NCBI GenBank assembly: GCA_018524345.1
Contig: JADQAZ010000002.1
Span: 310,001 to 374,000 of the forward strand
Direction of reading: 5' to 3'
Origin: Harenicola maris
GTDB lineage: Bacteria; Pseudomonadota; Alphaproteobacteria; Rhodobacterales; Rhodobacteraceae
DNA length: 64,000 bases
Position numbers and translations under genes: made by a program. This document shows positions 42,564 through 54,391 of this stretch, piece by piece. The stretch's first letter is position 1; each line of letters opens with the position of its first letter. The notes under the pieces are model-generated. The model was given only the letters and a program-made list of their open reading frames with translations. It had not been told where the DNA came from and ran no database searches.

Positions 42564-44480
42564 ATGGCTAAAGTCATTGGTATTGACCTTGGTACAACCA
42601 ATAGCTGCGTCGCCATCATGGATGGTAGCCAGCCGCGCGTGATCGAAAACGCCGAAGGTGCCCGTACCACCCCATCCATCGTCGCCTTCACAGAAGGTGA
42701 ACGTCTGGTGGGCCAGCCTGCGAAACGCCAGGCTGTCACAAACCCGGAAAACACCGTTTTCGCGGTGAAGCGTCTGATCGGTCGCCGGTCTGATGATGCA
42801 CATCTGGAAAAAGACAAAAAGAACCTTCCCTATAACGTCATCAATGGCGGCAACGGGGATGCATGGGTCGAGGCACGTGGTGAGAAATACTCCCCGAGCC
42901 AGATCTCTGCTTTCATCCTGCAAAAGATGAAGGAAACCGCCGAGAGCTATCTTGGTGAGGACGTGACGCAGGCGGTTATCACCGTTCCGGCGTACTTTAA
43001 CGACGCACAGCGTCAGGCCACCAAAGACGCGGGCAAGATTGCCGGTCTTGAGGTTCTGCGGATCATCAACGAGCCGACAGCCGCGGCGCTTGCCTATGGC
43101 CTCGACAAGAAAGAAACCAAAACCATTGCGGTCTATGACCTTGGTGGCGGTACATTCGACATCACGATCCTTGAGATCGACGATGGTCTGTTCGAAGTGA
43201 AATCCACCAACGGGGATACCTTCCTTGGCGGTGAAGACTTTGACATGCGGATCGTGAATTACCTTGCCGAGGAATTCAAAAAAGAGAACTCCGTTGACCT
43301 GACGAAGGACAAGATGGCCCTTCAGCGTCTGAAAGAAGCCGCCGAGAAAGCCAAGATCGAACTGTCCTCCTCGCAGCAGACAGAGATCAACCAGCCGTTC
43401 ATCTCGATGGACCCAAGCACCGGCACGCCGCTGCACATGGTGATCAAGCTGACACGCTCCAAGCTGGAGCAGCTGGTCGGTGACCTGATCAAGGGTTCGA
43501 TCAAACCTTGCCAAGCCGCGTTGAAAGATGCCGGTCTGAGCACAGGCGACATCGACGAGGTTGTTCTTGTCGGCGGCATGACACGTATGCCCCGCGTTAA
43601 GGAAGAAGTGTCCAAGTTCTTTGGCAAGGAACCACATCAGGGTGTGAACCCTGACGAGGTTGTGGCCATGGGCGCCGCCATTCAGGCCGGTGTTCTGCAG
43701 GGCGACGTGAAAGACGTTGTTCTTCTGGACGTGACGCCTCTGTCCCTTGGGATCGAAACTCTGGGCGGTGTGTTCACGCGCCTGATCGATCGCAACACAA
43801 CGATCCCGACGAAGAAATCGCAGATTTTCTCCACCGCGGAAGACCACCAGAGCGCAGTGACCCTGCGTGTCTTCCAAGGTGAGCGCGAGATGGCCGCAGA
43901 CAACAAAATGCTCGGTCAGTTCAACCTTGAGGAAATCCCACCTGCGCCGCGCGGCATGCCGCAGATCGAGGTGACCTTCGACATCGATGCCAACGGTATC
44001 GTTAAAGTTGGCGCCAAAGACAAAGGCACCGGCAAAGAGCAGGCGATCACCATTCAGGCCTCTGGCGGCTTGTCCGATGCGGACATCGAGCAGATGGTCA
44101 AGGATGCCGAGGACAACGCCGAGGCGGATAAAGAGCGCAAGGAACTGGTTGAGGCCAAGAACCAAGGCGAGAGCCTGCTTCACGGCACCAAGAAGTCCCT
44201 TGAGGAGCACGGTGACAAGGTCGACGCATCCACTGTTGAGGCAATCGAGCTGGCCATGGGCCCACTCGAAGAGGCTCTCGAAGCGGAAGATGCGGGCAAG
44301 ATCAAATCCGGTATCCAGAACCTGACCGAAGCTGCAATGAAGCTTGGCGAGGCCATATATAAGGCCGAGCAAGAGAAAGCTGGCGAAGCCGCACCGGATG
44401 GCGAAGATGAGCCATCGGGGATCGATGACGACATCGTAGATGCCGATTTCGAAGATTTGGGCGACGACAAGCCTAACTAA
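42564..44480 (+). CDS. dnaK: Chaperone DnaK (Hsp70)
   Basis: The 638-residue Hsp70 chaperone, which uses ATP cycles with DnaJ and GrpE to fold or rescue proteins. The nucleotide-binding domain opens [21 protein letters not shown] and includes [17 protein letters not shown] and [15 protein letters not shown]. The substrate-binding domain follows [20 protein letters not shown], and the C-terminus is acidic ([12 protein letters not shown]). Codon use is more AT-tolerant than neighbours, as expected for high expression. AAGAGGTAGAG precedes the ATG. GrpE is not in this window. Confidence 0.98.
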   Translation: MAKVIGIDLGTTNSCVAIMDGSQPRVIENAEGARTTPSIVAFTEGERLVGQPAKRQAVTNPENTVFAVKRLIGRRSDDAHLEKDKKNLPYNVINGGNGDAWVEARGEKYSPSQISAFILQKMKETAESYLGEDVTQAVITVPAYFNDAQRQATKDAGKIAGLEVLRIINEPTAAALAYGLDKKETKTIAVYDLGGGTFDITILEIDDGLFEVKSTNGDTFLGGEDFDMRIVNYLAEEFKKENSVDLTKDKMALQRLKEAAEKAKIELSSSQQTEINQPFISMDPSTGTPLHMVIKLTRSKLEQLVGDLIKGSIKPCQAALKDAGLSTGDIDEVVLVGGMTRMPRVKEEVSKFFGKEPHQGVNPDEVVAMGAAIQAGVLQGDVKDVVLLDVTPLSLGIETLGGVFTRLIDRNTTIPTKKSQIFSTAEDHQSAVTLRVFQGEREMAADNKMLGQFNLEEIPPAPRGMPQIEVTFDIDANGIVKVGAKDKGTGKEQAITIQASGGLSDADIEQMVKDAEDNAEADKERKELVEAKNQGESLLHGTKKSLEEHGDKVDASTVEAIELAMGPLEEALEAEDAGKIKSGIQNLTEAAMKLGEAIYKAEQEKAGEAAPDGEDEPSGIDDDIVDADFEDLGDDKPN

Positions 44481-44495
44481 AGGCGACTTTAATCA

Positions 44496-44532
44496 CCGGG
44501 GGCCGGAGCGCAGGCTGCGTTCCGGCCCCCGG
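44496..44532 (+). terminator. Strong hairpin between dnaK and dnaJ
   Basis: A 17-bp stem with one G-T wobble: left arm 44496-44512 beginning CCGGGGGCCGG, a 3-base loop GGC, right arm 44516-44532 ending CCGGCCCCCGG. It lies 15 bp after the dnaK stop. Only GTTTC follows, so it is probably a partial terminator or an RNA-protecting element that lowers DnaJ relative to DnaK. Confidence 0.7.
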
Positions 44533-44558
44533 GCGTTTCATATGAAGGGGCGCTGATC

Positions 44559-45701
44559 TTGGCAAAACGTGACTTTTACGAGGTGCTTGGTGCCGAACGC
44601 GGTGCCTCTGCGGACGAGCTGAAGAAAGCTTATCGCAAGAAGGCCAAAGAGCTGCATCCGGACCGCAACTCCGACAACCCAAACGCAGAAAACCAGTTCA
44701 AAGAGGTCAACGAGGCGTATGACGCCCTGAAAGACCCCGACAAGAAAGCTGCCTATGACCGCTATGGTCACGCGGCGTTCGAAGGCGGCGGTGGCGGCGG
44801 CGGGCATCCCGGCGGCTTCCATCAGCAGGGCGATTTCGCCTCTGCCTTCTCTGACGTGTTTGACGACCTGTTCGGCGACTTTATGGGCGGGCGACGCCCT
44901 GGCGGCGGCGGCGGGCGTGCATCGCGCGGCTCCGACCTGCGGTATAACTTGTCGATCTCGCTTGAGGATGCCTTCAAGGGCGCTCAGAAGACGATTCAGG
45001 TGCCCACATCGATCACCTGTGACAACTGCGACGGATCCGGCGCCGAGGGCGGCGCGGAGCCGACGACCTGCCCCACATGTTCCGGCATGGGCAAGGTGCG
45101 CGCGCAGCAGGGTTTCTTTACCGTTGAGCGCGCCTGCCCCACCTGCGGCGGCCTTGGCCAGATCATCAAGAACCCCTGCCAATCCTGTGGCGGTCAGGGC
45201 CGGAAGGAAAAAGAGCGCTCTTTGAGCGTGAATATTCCGGCTGGCGTGGAAACCGGCACCCGTATTCGCCTTGCTGGTGAGGGTGAGGCCGGATTGCGCG
45301 GCGGGCCGACGGGCGATCTGTATATCTTTATCGAGGTTGCAGAGCACGACCTGTTCCAACGCGAAGGCGATCACCTGTTCTGTCAGGTGCCCGTATCGAT
45401 GGCCTCCGCGGCCATTGGCGGCGAGATCGAGGTGCCCACGATCGACGGCGGACGCAGCCGCGTGAAAGTGCCCGCAGGAAGCCAATCCGGGCGTCAGATG
45501 CGCCTGCGCGGCAAGGGTATGCCGCCACTGCGCGGCTCTGGACACGGTGACATGTTCATCGAGCTAGCAGTCGAGACACCCGTGAACCTGACCTCGAAGC
45601 AGAAAGAGCTCCTCGCCGAGTTCGAAAAGCTGAGCGAAGAGAACAACCCGCAGGGGCAGTCCTTCTTCTCCAAGGTGCGCAGTTTCTGGGACAGCATGTA
45701 A
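44559..45701 (+). CDS. dnaJ: Co-chaperone DnaJ (Hsp40)
   Basis: A 380-residue type I Hsp40 that delivers substrates to DnaK and stimulates its ATPase. The J domain (about 1-70) contains the HPD motif in [13 protein letters not shown] Gly/Phe-rich region follows, then the zinc-finger region with four CxxCxGxG-type repeats ([32 protein letters not shown]), then the C-terminal substrate domain. The start is a TTG at 44559, eight bases after AAGGGG, and no in-frame ATG fits. The TTG and the upstream hairpin both suggest lower expression than DnaK. Confidence 0.97.
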   Translation: MAKRDFYEVLGAERGASADELKKAYRKKAKELHPDRNSDNPNAENQFKEVNEAYDALKDPDKKAAYDRYGHAAFEGGGGGGGHPGGFHQQGDFASAFSDVFDDLFGDFMGGRRPGGGGGRASRGSDLRYNLSISLEDAFKGAQKTIQVPTSITCDNCDGSGAEGGAEPTTCPTCSGMGKVRAQQGFFTVERACPTCGGLGQIIKNPCQSCGGQGRKEKERSLSVNIPAGVETGTRIRLAGEGEAGLRGGPTGDLYIFIEVAEHDLFQREGDHLFCQVPVSMASAAIGGEIEVPTIDGGRSRVKVPAGSQSGRQMRLRGKGMPPLRGSGHGDMFIELAVETPVNLTSKQKELLAEFEKLSEENNPQGQSFFSKVRSFWDSM

Positions 45702-45725
45702 AACGGGCGCCTCAGGGCGCCTGTT
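45702..45725 (+). terminator. Hairpin after dnaJ
   Basis: Arms AACGGGCGCC (45702-45711) and GGCGCCTGTT (45716-45725) form a 10-bp stem with one wobble pair around a TCAG loop, immediately after the dnaJ stop codon. There is no T-run, so termination strength is uncertain. radC begins 36 bp later. Confidence 0.5.
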
Positions 45726-45761
45726 AACCCTTCGTTAGCCAAGCTTCGCCAAAGTTCCTGC

Positions 45762-46511
45762 ATGAGCAGAGATCAAGGCGCATTTCAGGAATCGCTTCCG
45801 AATTTTGAGGAGGCTCTCCTGCCCACGGGCGGCAGACTGCCCTCCTATATCAAGGGTCACCGCAAGAGGCTGCGCGAGCGGTTTCAGCAAGGCGGCCCCG
45901 ATGCCATGCCCGATTATGAACTGCTGGAGCTGATCCTGTTTGGCGCCCTGCCGCAGGGGGATGTGAAACCCTTGGCGCGGGAGCTGATCGATCATTTCGG
46001 GGATTTCAACCGCGCCCTGTCGGCGACCACCGAGAAACTGATGGAAGTGAAAGGCGTGGGGCCGAATGTAGCGCTTCACCTAAAGTTGATCGAGGCCGCG
46101 GCCCAAAGGCTGGCCCAATCGAAAGTGCTACACCGTCCGGTGCTCAGCTCTTGGAATGCGCTGATCGAATACTGCCATGTCTCCATGGCGCATCGGGAGA
46201 TCGAGCAGTTCAGGGTGCTGTTTCTGGATCGCAAGAACAACCTGATCGCCGATGAGCAACAGGCGAAGGGAACGGTGGATCATGTTCCGGTTTACCCGAG
46301 GGAAGTGATGAAACGCGCACTGGCCCTCAATGCCTCGGCGGTGATCCTTGTGCACAACCACCCCTCGGGCGATCCGACCCCATCGGAGTCGGATATCGAT
46401 ATGACAAACCGCATCATTGATGCGGGGGAATCCCTCGGGATCATCGTGCACGATCACCTGATCATCGGTAAATCCACAGAGCTTAGCTTTCGTTCGGAGG
46501 GCTACCTTTGA
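45762..46511 (+). CDS. radC: RadC-type JAB domain protein
   Basis: A 249-residue RadC/YicR-family protein. The N-terminal helix-hairpin-helix part (about 25-100; LRERFQQGGPDAMPDYELLELILFGALPQGDVKPLARELIDHFG) is followed by an MPN/JAB metalloprotease-like domain with LDRKNNLIADEQQAKGT and the metal motif LVHNHPSGDPTPSESDID. The old link to DNA repair is doubtful and the biochemical role is not settled. It runs convergent to the PstS-OmpA gene, with the second copy of the intergenic palindrome between them. Confidence 0.92.
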   Translation: MSRDQGAFQESLPNFEEALLPTGGRLPSYIKGHRKRLRERFQQGGPDAMPDYELLELILFGALPQGDVKPLARELIDHFGDFNRALSATTEKLMEVKGVGPNVALHLKLIEAAAQRLAQSKVLHRPVLSSWNALIEYCHVSMAHREIEQFRVLFLDRKNNLIADEQQAKGTVDHVPVYPREVMKRALALNASAVILVHNHPSGDPTPSESDIDMTNRIIDAGESLGIIVHDHLIIGKSTELSFRSEGYL

Positions 46512-46522
46512 TCCGGGCGATG

Positions 46523-46564
46523 AGATTTTTCGGCGAAAAATCTTGACCACCGGAACCGGTGGTC
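46523..46564. repeat. Intergenic palindromic element, copy 2
   Basis: The 21-bp palindrome (arms AGATTTTTCG and CGAAAAATCT, central G; 46523-46543) is identical to the one at 11902-11922. It is followed one base later by a second perfect hairpin, GACCACCGG-AA-CCGGTGGTC (46545-46564), which overlaps the last bases of the PstS-OmpA gene on the minus strand. Both copies lie between convergent genes, so bidirectional termination is the simplest reading. The GC half differs from copy 1, which shows the modules are combined differently. Confidence 0.65.
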
Positions 46565-48116
46565 ATTGGAGCCAGACCTCAACGCGGCGGTTGATTTGGC
46601 GGCCCCATTCCACATCATCGCAGCCCATGGGGAGCGCCTCCCCGAAACCGATGGAGCGCACTGTCACGCGGGACCAATCCGCTGTGCGGGCTTCTTTCTT
46701 CACCGCTTGCCAAGCGGCCTCTGCCCGCTGACGGGAGATGCGTTTGTTGCCATCCGCGGGCCCCTGACCGTCACTAAACCCTGCGAAAATCAGGGTTCGG
46801 TCGTCGTAGACACCAGCCTCAAGCGCCCGCGCGAGGAGGTCAACATTGCCTTCGGATTGGGTATCCATACGTGCAGAGCCGCCGCGGAAGCGGAAGGTTG
46901 TGGTAAGCCGTGCGGCCTCACTCAAATCACTGATCATCCGCTGCACTTCGGGCAGGGGCACGCCCTCTCCGGCGTTCATGATCGCAGCGGCGAGCCTGTC
47001 GCCCTGTGCGGCGAGCGGGATGCGTTCGGGGCTTTGGTTCACAAAGCCGCTCCGTTGCACCACCAGTTGCGCCGCGGGGGAGGTGAGCCAGTTCAGGAAC
47101 TCGCGGGCAAAGAGCGGTAGGCGACGTGCGGGAGTGTAGAGGAACAGGGGCGTGGCGAGGGGGTAGTCCTCTGCCTTGAGGCTAAGGCGGCCGGGTGCGA
47201 TAGCGCGGCCGCAGGGGCCGTCGATTAACACGACGGAGGCATTTCCAACCTCGGAAAAGCTCGTCACACCAATCGCAAAGGGGGAGCGCGCCACGGCGTC
47301 GGACAATTCGGCGTTGGAGGCGTGGCGCGTCATGGCGCGGTGGGTGTCGCCCGCCAGAATGCGGGCCTCTGCCCCCTGCTGCACGCCTGAGGTGGGCAAT
47401 TGGCCGTGAAGCTCTATGGCGTTTTCGGCTTGGCCGAAGGCGGACCAATCGGCGATCTCGCCGGACAGGATGCCTGCCAGTTCCTCGAGAGTTAGGCGTC
47501 GGAGGGGGTTGTTCTGTGCCACGATGGGAACAAGGCCGTCGAGGGCGACGATCCGCGCCCGACGCGGGGCGGAGAGGTCGCCGATGCCGGCCTCGATACC
47601 GCGGCGGACCTCCTCAGTCAAAGGTTCACGGACGGTCATGGCAAGGTCGGCCTCTTCCGCGACCAGATCGGCAAAGCCCTCGTCGGAATTGGAGACTCTG
47701 AACTGGATGCGCGCAACCAGACGGTCATCGAGGCGGGTCGTCATTTTGTATTCGAAATGGGTGTCGTCGCTTACGGCGCGCTTCACGCGCAGGTCGCGGG
47801 CCACGGCGTAGGCCTCGACCAAGGCAGGCAACAGCACCTCGCCCATGGTGCGCGCGCCGGAAATGCGCAGCTGCGCGACATAGGCCGTCAGATCGGGGCA
47901 GCCGGGGCCGGAGCATACAACGCCCTGCCCGTCCACCGTCAGCACGCCGTAGTCTGTATCGAGCCGGTAGAACTCGCCATCATAGCTGAGCAGATTGCCC
48001 TCGACGGTGATGGAGCCATCCCGGGAGGTCAGCAGAATATCCTGCCCAAAGGCAGCCGTTAGAGACACAAATAAAAGCGCGGCGGAAACCGCCGCGCATC
48101 GCAATGCCAAAAGCAT
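46563..48116 (-). CDS. PstS-like substrate-binding protein fused to an OmpA domain
   Basis: A 517-residue exported protein: signal peptide (about 1-24), a PstS-type periplasmic binding domain (about 75-370) and a C-terminal OmpA-like peptidoglycan-binding domain (about 390-517). The first has SGARTMGEVLLPALVEAY, EADLAMTVREPLTEEVR and LTLEELAGILSGEIADWSAFG. The second has TLIFAGFSDGQGPADGNKRISRQRAEAAWQAV. The architecture suggests a wall-anchored binding protein for phosphate or another anion, without an attached ABC transporter here. It lies 19 bp after the unknown gene 48136-49230 and may be cotranscribed with it. Confidence 0.83.
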   Translation of the reverse strand: MLLALRCAAVSAALLFVSLTAAFGQDILLTSRDGSITVEGNLLSYDGEFYRLDTDYGVLTVDGQGVVCSGPGCPDLTAYVAQLRISGARTMGEVLLPALVEAYAVARDLRVKRAVSDDTHFEYKMTTRLDDRLVARIQFRVSNSDEGFADLVAEEADLAMTVREPLTEEVRRGIEAGIGDLSAPRRARIVALDGLVPIVAQNNPLRRLTLEELAGILSGEIADWSAFGQAENAIELHGQLPTSGVQQGAEARILAGDTHRAMTRHASNAELSDAVARSPFAIGVTSFSEVGNASVVLIDGPCGRAIAPGRLSLKAEDYPLATPLFLYTPARRLPLFAREFLNWLTSPAAQLVVQRSGFVNQSPERIPLAAQGDRLAAAIMNAGEGVPLPEVQRMISDLSEAARLTTTFRFRGGSARMDTQSEGNVDLLARALEAGVYDDRTLIFAGFSDGQGPADGNKRISRQRAEAAWQAVKKEARTADWSRVTVRSIGFGEALPMGCDDVEWGRQINRRVEVWLQ

Positions 48117-48135
48117 TTATGACAGACCTGACGCC

Positions 48136-49230
48136 TTAGTTCGCGGCGATCTTTATGTCTCTGAGGATGTTTTTCAACACCAGAAATTCACCCGCGGCAT
48201 CACAGTTTGGCATTGCGAGGGTCAGATCGACCATGCTGTAGCTGCCGCTTGCGTTTGGCTGGATGGTTTCGGCGCGCATTTCGCGGCCGCAGTTGGTGCT
48301 AGAAACCTCTGCCTCGATGTTGATGCGAACGACGCCGTTGTCGCTCATGCCGCCGGTGGGGAAGCTGTAGACCTCTGCCATCCATGCGCCGGGGATGCCG
48401 GGCTCGCCCAGACGGGTGAGGAAGCCGCCTGCGAGGCGGTCGGCTCGGTGGGCGGACTGCGGCGCGGCGCCGGAGATGTGCCCCTCTTGGCCATAGTCGC
48501 TTCCGTATTCGAAGGCGTGGATCTGCATACCGTTATCGCCCTGCCACTGCACGGCGGCATGGCTCATGAGGCGGAAGACGGAGACCTTGGTTTCTGTGGT
48601 GGCGACGGAACCCGTGTCAAAACCCAGCTCGAATTTGGCTGTCTCGGCAAGGGCCGGGACGGAGACCTGCATCACGCCGGCCTCGTTCGTGGCCTGGGTA
48701 AAGCGCAGGGCCTCGTGGGTGATGGTGACCGGCGAATTTGCGTAGCATGGCGCGGTGAGCGACAGGTCAACCAGCCCGCCGATCCCCTCGGCTGCGGTGA
48801 TCTCTACGGAGCAGGGCAGGCCATATTCGCTAAAGCGTGTTTGCCCCTCGACCGCCTCTGCCGGACTTGGCATGGCATCGACAGAAACAGCAGCGGCCAT
48901 ATCGCCGGGTGCCACCTGTGGCAGGGCGTCGGACATGGGGTCGGACGGGAGGGTCAGCCCCTCTGCCGCGGCGAGTTGGATCACCTCCGCACCTTCGACG
49001 GTGGGAACCTCTGCCATGGGGGTGCTTTCGGGAAGCGGGATTGCGGCGGCGACGGCTGGCTTCGGCTCATCGCCGAGCTCTATCGGAGCCGAGCCGACAA
49101 CGACGGCCTCGTCATCCGCGCCCACGACGAGCGAGGCGATCTTGTCGCCGTTCTGCATGACAAAACCCGTGGCCAGCGCCAGTGAAAACACCGACCCGGC
49201 CATCGCATATCTGCGGACATTCTTGTTCAT
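48136..49230 (-). CDS. Membrane-anchored protein of unknown function near secA
   Basis: A 364-residue protein I do not recognise. A basic start (MNKNVRRYA) and hydrophobic segment (about 8-26, AMAGSVFSLALATGFVM) act as an anchor or uncleaved signal. An Ala/Pro/Glu-rich linker follows (about 38-115). The C-terminal domain (about 130-364) has four cysteines in paired contexts (LPCSVEI, LTAPCYANS, SSTNCGREM, MPNCDAAG), fitting two disulfides in the periplasm. Proteins like it beside secA have been labelled 'translocase' only by position. I chose ATG 49230; the longer frame to 49269 adds no conserved residues. Confidence 0.75.
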   Translation of the reverse strand: MNKNVRRYAMAGSVFSLALATGFVMQNGDKIASLVVGADDEAVVVGSAPIELGDEPKPAVAAAIPLPESTPMAEVPTVEGAEVIQLAAAEGLTLPSDPMSDALPQVAPGDMAAAVSVDAMPSPAEAVEGQTRFSEYGLPCSVEITAAEGIGGLVDLSLTAPCYANSPVTITHEALRFTQATNEAGVMQVSVPALAETAKFELGFDTGSVATTETKVSVFRLMSHAAVQWQGDNGMQIHAFEYGSDYGQEGHISGAAPQSAHRADRLAGGFLTRLGEPGIPGAWMAEVYSFPTGGMSDNGVVRINIEAEVSSTNCGREMRAETIQPNASGSYSMVDLTLAMPNCDAAGEFLVLKNILRDIKIAAN

Positions 49231-49350
49231 TTCGTGCCTCCATCGCCAACAAGGGCTGCGTGGAAACAATTGCCACTCGATAACGGCAGGGCCGTGGCAC
49301 TAAGTGCTCTTTTTCTGGCTCCTGCGAATTGGTGTTACCACAAAATGTTG

Positions 49351-49371
49351 GGGCGCAATAGCTGCGCCCCT
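49351..49371. terminator. Hairpin in the secA downstream region
   Basis: A perfect 8-bp stem, GGGGCGCA-ATAGC-TGCGCCCC, lies in the 214-bp gap between secA and the unknown gene 48136-49230. A T-run is not attached. It is probably a secA transcript end or a leader element of the downstream gene. Confidence 0.45.
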
Positions 49372-49402
49372 CATATCGGTGGAGTCTGTGGGTGATTGAC
49401 GC

Positions 49403-49430
49403 CCAACTGTTGCCCTATTCCGGCAGTTGG
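49403..49430 (-). terminator. Inverted repeat just after secA
   Basis: CCAACTG (49403-49409) and CAGTTGG (49424-49430) form a 7-bp stem with a 14-base loop, starting 14 bases past the secA stop. It is the nearer of two secA terminator candidates and the weaker one because of its large loop. Confidence 0.35.
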
Positions 49431-49444
49431 ACTGTCGCCCCTGG

Positions 49445-52135
<2,691 letters not shown>

Positions 52136-52184
52136 TCTATCTCCGCCTGCCTTGAATTGACGCACTTGTGTGTGTCTGGGTGTC

Positions 52185-52213
52185 TTGCCCACCCTTCGAT
52201 GCGCGCCTAAAAC
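52185..52213 (+). promoter_or_regulatory. Candidate promoter of the parvulin-argJ-mutT genes
   Basis: TTGCCC (52185-52190) and TAAAAC (52208-52213) are separated by 17 bp in the secA-parvulin divergent region, pointing toward the parvulin gene. A later TTATAC (52268-52273) is a second -10-like box without a good partner. The remainder of the gap shows nothing else I can support. Confidence 0.35.
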
Positions 52214-52319
52214 CCCCTAAGACGAAGAAGGCCTATCACACCTGAATCACCAGCGATGTAAGGGCCGTTATACAGAGTGTCAACGCCGCGCCCTGCGCGG
52301 ATATCAGGAGAATTCCCCA

Positions 52320-53171
52320 ATGATCAGCCCCAAGAAATTCGCGATTGCCGCGGCTTTCGCTTTGGCCACAGCCATTCCAGCGCAGGCACAGGACGTAACC
52401 GCCGACACCGTGGTGGCCACCGTTGGCGGCACCGATATCACTGTCGGCCATATGATTGTTGCCCGCACCACCCTGCCCGAACAGTACAAGCAACTGCCCG
52501 ATGATGTGCTGTTTACAGGTATTTTGGACCAGTTGGTGCAGCAAACCGCGATTTCCCAAACCATGACAGGTGAGCTGGACCGCGAAGCGCAGATCAACCT
52601 TGCCAACCAGCGCAGCGCCTTTCTGGCCGGTCAGGTTTTGAGCGGTATTGCCGAAGCGGCCTCCACCGACGAGGCGATTCAGGAAGCCTATGACGCGGCC
52701 TATGGCGGCGAAAATGCGGGCACGGAACTTGAGTTCAATGCCGCTCACATTCTTGTGGAAACCGAAGAAGAGGCTGTCGCGATCAAGGCAGAGCTTGATG
52801 GCGGCGCGGATTTTGCCGAGCTGGCGAAAGAGAAATCCACCGGCCCATCGGGGCCCAATGGCGGCTCGCTTGGCTGGTTTGGCAAGGGCATGATGGTCAA
52901 GCCGTTTGAAGACGCCGTTGTTGGCATGGAGCCAGGGCAGATTTCCGAGCCTGTTCAAACCCAGTTTGGCTGGCACGTTCTGATCCTGAACGAAACCCGC
53001 CCGCTGGCCGTGCCGACCCTTGCGGAAAAGCGCGATGAAATCGCCGCCGACATTCAGTCTGCCGCCGTGCAGGCCCGCATTGACGAGATTTTGGAAACCA
53101 CCGAAGTCGTGAAACCAGAGGCCGAGATTGATCCTTCGGTTCTCAAAAAGCTCGACCTGTTGAAAAACTGA
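52320..53171 (+). CDS. Parvulin-type peptidyl-prolyl isomerase (periplasmic)
   Basis: A 283-residue exported foldase. The signal peptide (about 1-24, ending PAQAQD) is followed by a SurA-N-like helical region. A parvulin domain (about 140-235) contains NAAHILVETEEEAVAIKAELDGGADFAELAKEKSTGPSG, GGSLGWFGKGMMVKPFEDAV and TQFGWHVLILNETR. A charged C-terminal tail follows. It probably assists folding of envelope proteins exported by the Sec machinery encoded on the other strand. AGGAGAATTCCCC precedes the ATG, and its stop overlaps the argJ start by one base. Confidence 0.92.
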   Translation: MISPKKFAIAAAFALATAIPAQAQDVTADTVVATVGGTDITVGHMIVARTTLPEQYKQLPDDVLFTGILDQLVQQTAISQTMTGELDREAQINLANQRSAFLAGQVLSGIAEAASTDEAIQEAYDAAYGGENAGTELEFNAAHILVETEEEAVAIKAELDGGADFAELAKEKSTGPSGPNGGSLGWFGKGMMVKPFEDAVVGMEPGQISEPVQTQFGWHVLILNETRPLAVPTLAEKRDEIAADIQSAAVQARIDEILETTEVVKPEAEIDPSVLKKLDLLKN

Positions 53172-54391
53172 TGGCTGGCAAACTTCCTGTCTCTCCCCTC
53201 GCGCCGGCACGGTTTCCTGACCTGCCCGCGATTGCGGGGCTCGAGCTTGCCTCGGTTGCGGCCGGGGTAAAGTATCAGGGCCGCGATGACGTTATGCTCG
53301 CGCGGCTTTGTCCCGGTTCTGCGGTGGCGGGGGTGTTTACGCGCTCTGCCACGCGCTCTGCTCCGGTTCTGGATTGTCAGGAAAAGCTCGGCGGGGAGAC
53401 ATCCGCCGGGGCCGCTATTCTGGTCAACTCCGGCAACTCAAATGCCTTTACCGGCGGCGCAGGTCGCGCCTCGGTTGAGGCGATTTGCAAGGCGGTCGCA
53501 GGGGCCTGCGATCTGCCCGAGGCGCGGGTGTTTACCGCCTCGACCGGGGTGATCGGGGAAAGGCTTCCCGATGATCGCATCACTGCGAAGATCGGCGATC
53601 TGGTGGCGGGGCTGAGCCCGCTGGCCATCGAGCAATCCGCTCGCGCGATCTGCACCACGGACACCTTTGCCAAGGGTGCCTCCACCGTGATTGAAACTGC
53701 CGAAGGGCCGGTGACGATCATGGGGTTTGCCAAGGGCTCCGGCATGATCGCGCCGGATATGGCGACGATGCTGGTCTATATCTTTACCGATGCGACCATC
53801 AGCCAAGACACCCTGCAAGCGGTGCTTTCCGCCGGGGTCGACAGCACATTCAACGCCATCACCGTGGACAGCGATACCTCCACCTCTGACAGCCTTATGG
53901 TTGCAGCGACGCAGCAGGGGCCAGCCGTGGACAGCGCCGTTTTTGCAGAAGCGCTGAACACTGTGATGCTCGACCTCGCGCATCAGGTGGTGCGTGACGG
54001 CGAGGGGGCGACCAAGTTCGTTGAGGTTCAGGTGACCGGCGCCGACAGCGACGCCGATGCAAAGCGCGTTGCCATGTCGATTGCGAACTCGCCGCTGGTG
54101 AAAACCGCCATCGCGGGCGAGGATCCGAACTGGGGCCGAATTGTCATGGCCGTGGGGAAATCCGGCGCAAAGGCGGATCGCGACCTGCTCTCCATCCGTT
54201 TTGGGGAGGCTTTGGTTGCGGAAAATGGCTGGGCATCGCCGCAGTATTCCGAGGAGATCGGGGCTGCGCATATGAAGGGTGATGAGATCACCATCAAGGT
54301 CGACATGGGCATCGGCAACGGTGCCTTCACCGCCTGGACCTGTGATTTGACCCATGGATACATCTCTATCAACGCGGATTACCGCTCGTGA
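53171..54391 (+). CDS. argJ: Bifunctional glutamate N-acetyltransferase / ornithine acetyltransferase
   Basis: Recycles the acetyl group between N-acetylornithine and glutamate in arginine synthesis. The 406-residue precursor contains the autoproteolytic site in KGSGMIAPDMATMLVYIFTDA, cleaving before Thr (about T199) to give alpha and beta chains. VNSGNSNAFTGGAG and GEDPNWGRIVMAVGKSG are further family motifs. Whether it also makes N-acetylglutamate from acetyl-CoA cannot be read directly. It starts at the last base of the parvulin stop and overlaps mutT by GTGA. Confidence 0.96.
   Translation: MAGKLPVSPLAPARFPDLPAIAGLELASVAAGVKYQGRDDVMLARLCPGSAVAGVFTRSATRSAPVLDCQEKLGGETSAGAAILVNSGNSNAFTGGAGRASVEAICKAVAGACDLPEARVFTASTGVIGERLPDDRITAKIGDLVAGLSPLAIEQSARAICTTDTFAKGASTVIETAEGPVTIMGFAKGSGMIAPDMATMLVYIFTDATISQDTLQAVLSAGVDSTFNAITVDSDTSTSDSLMVAATQQGPAVDSAVFAEALNTVMLDLAHQVVRDGEGATKFVEVQVTGADSDADAKRVAMSIANSPLVKTAIAGEDPNWGRIVMAVGKSGAKADRDLLSIRFGEALVAENGWASPQYSEEIGAAHMKGDEITIKVDMGIGNGAFTAWTCDLTHGYISINADYRS

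Noticed and set aside
42516-44372. 618-codon open frame antisense to dnaK
   Set aside because: Antisense open frames opposite dnaK are a known artefact of its codon pattern; there is no independent support here.
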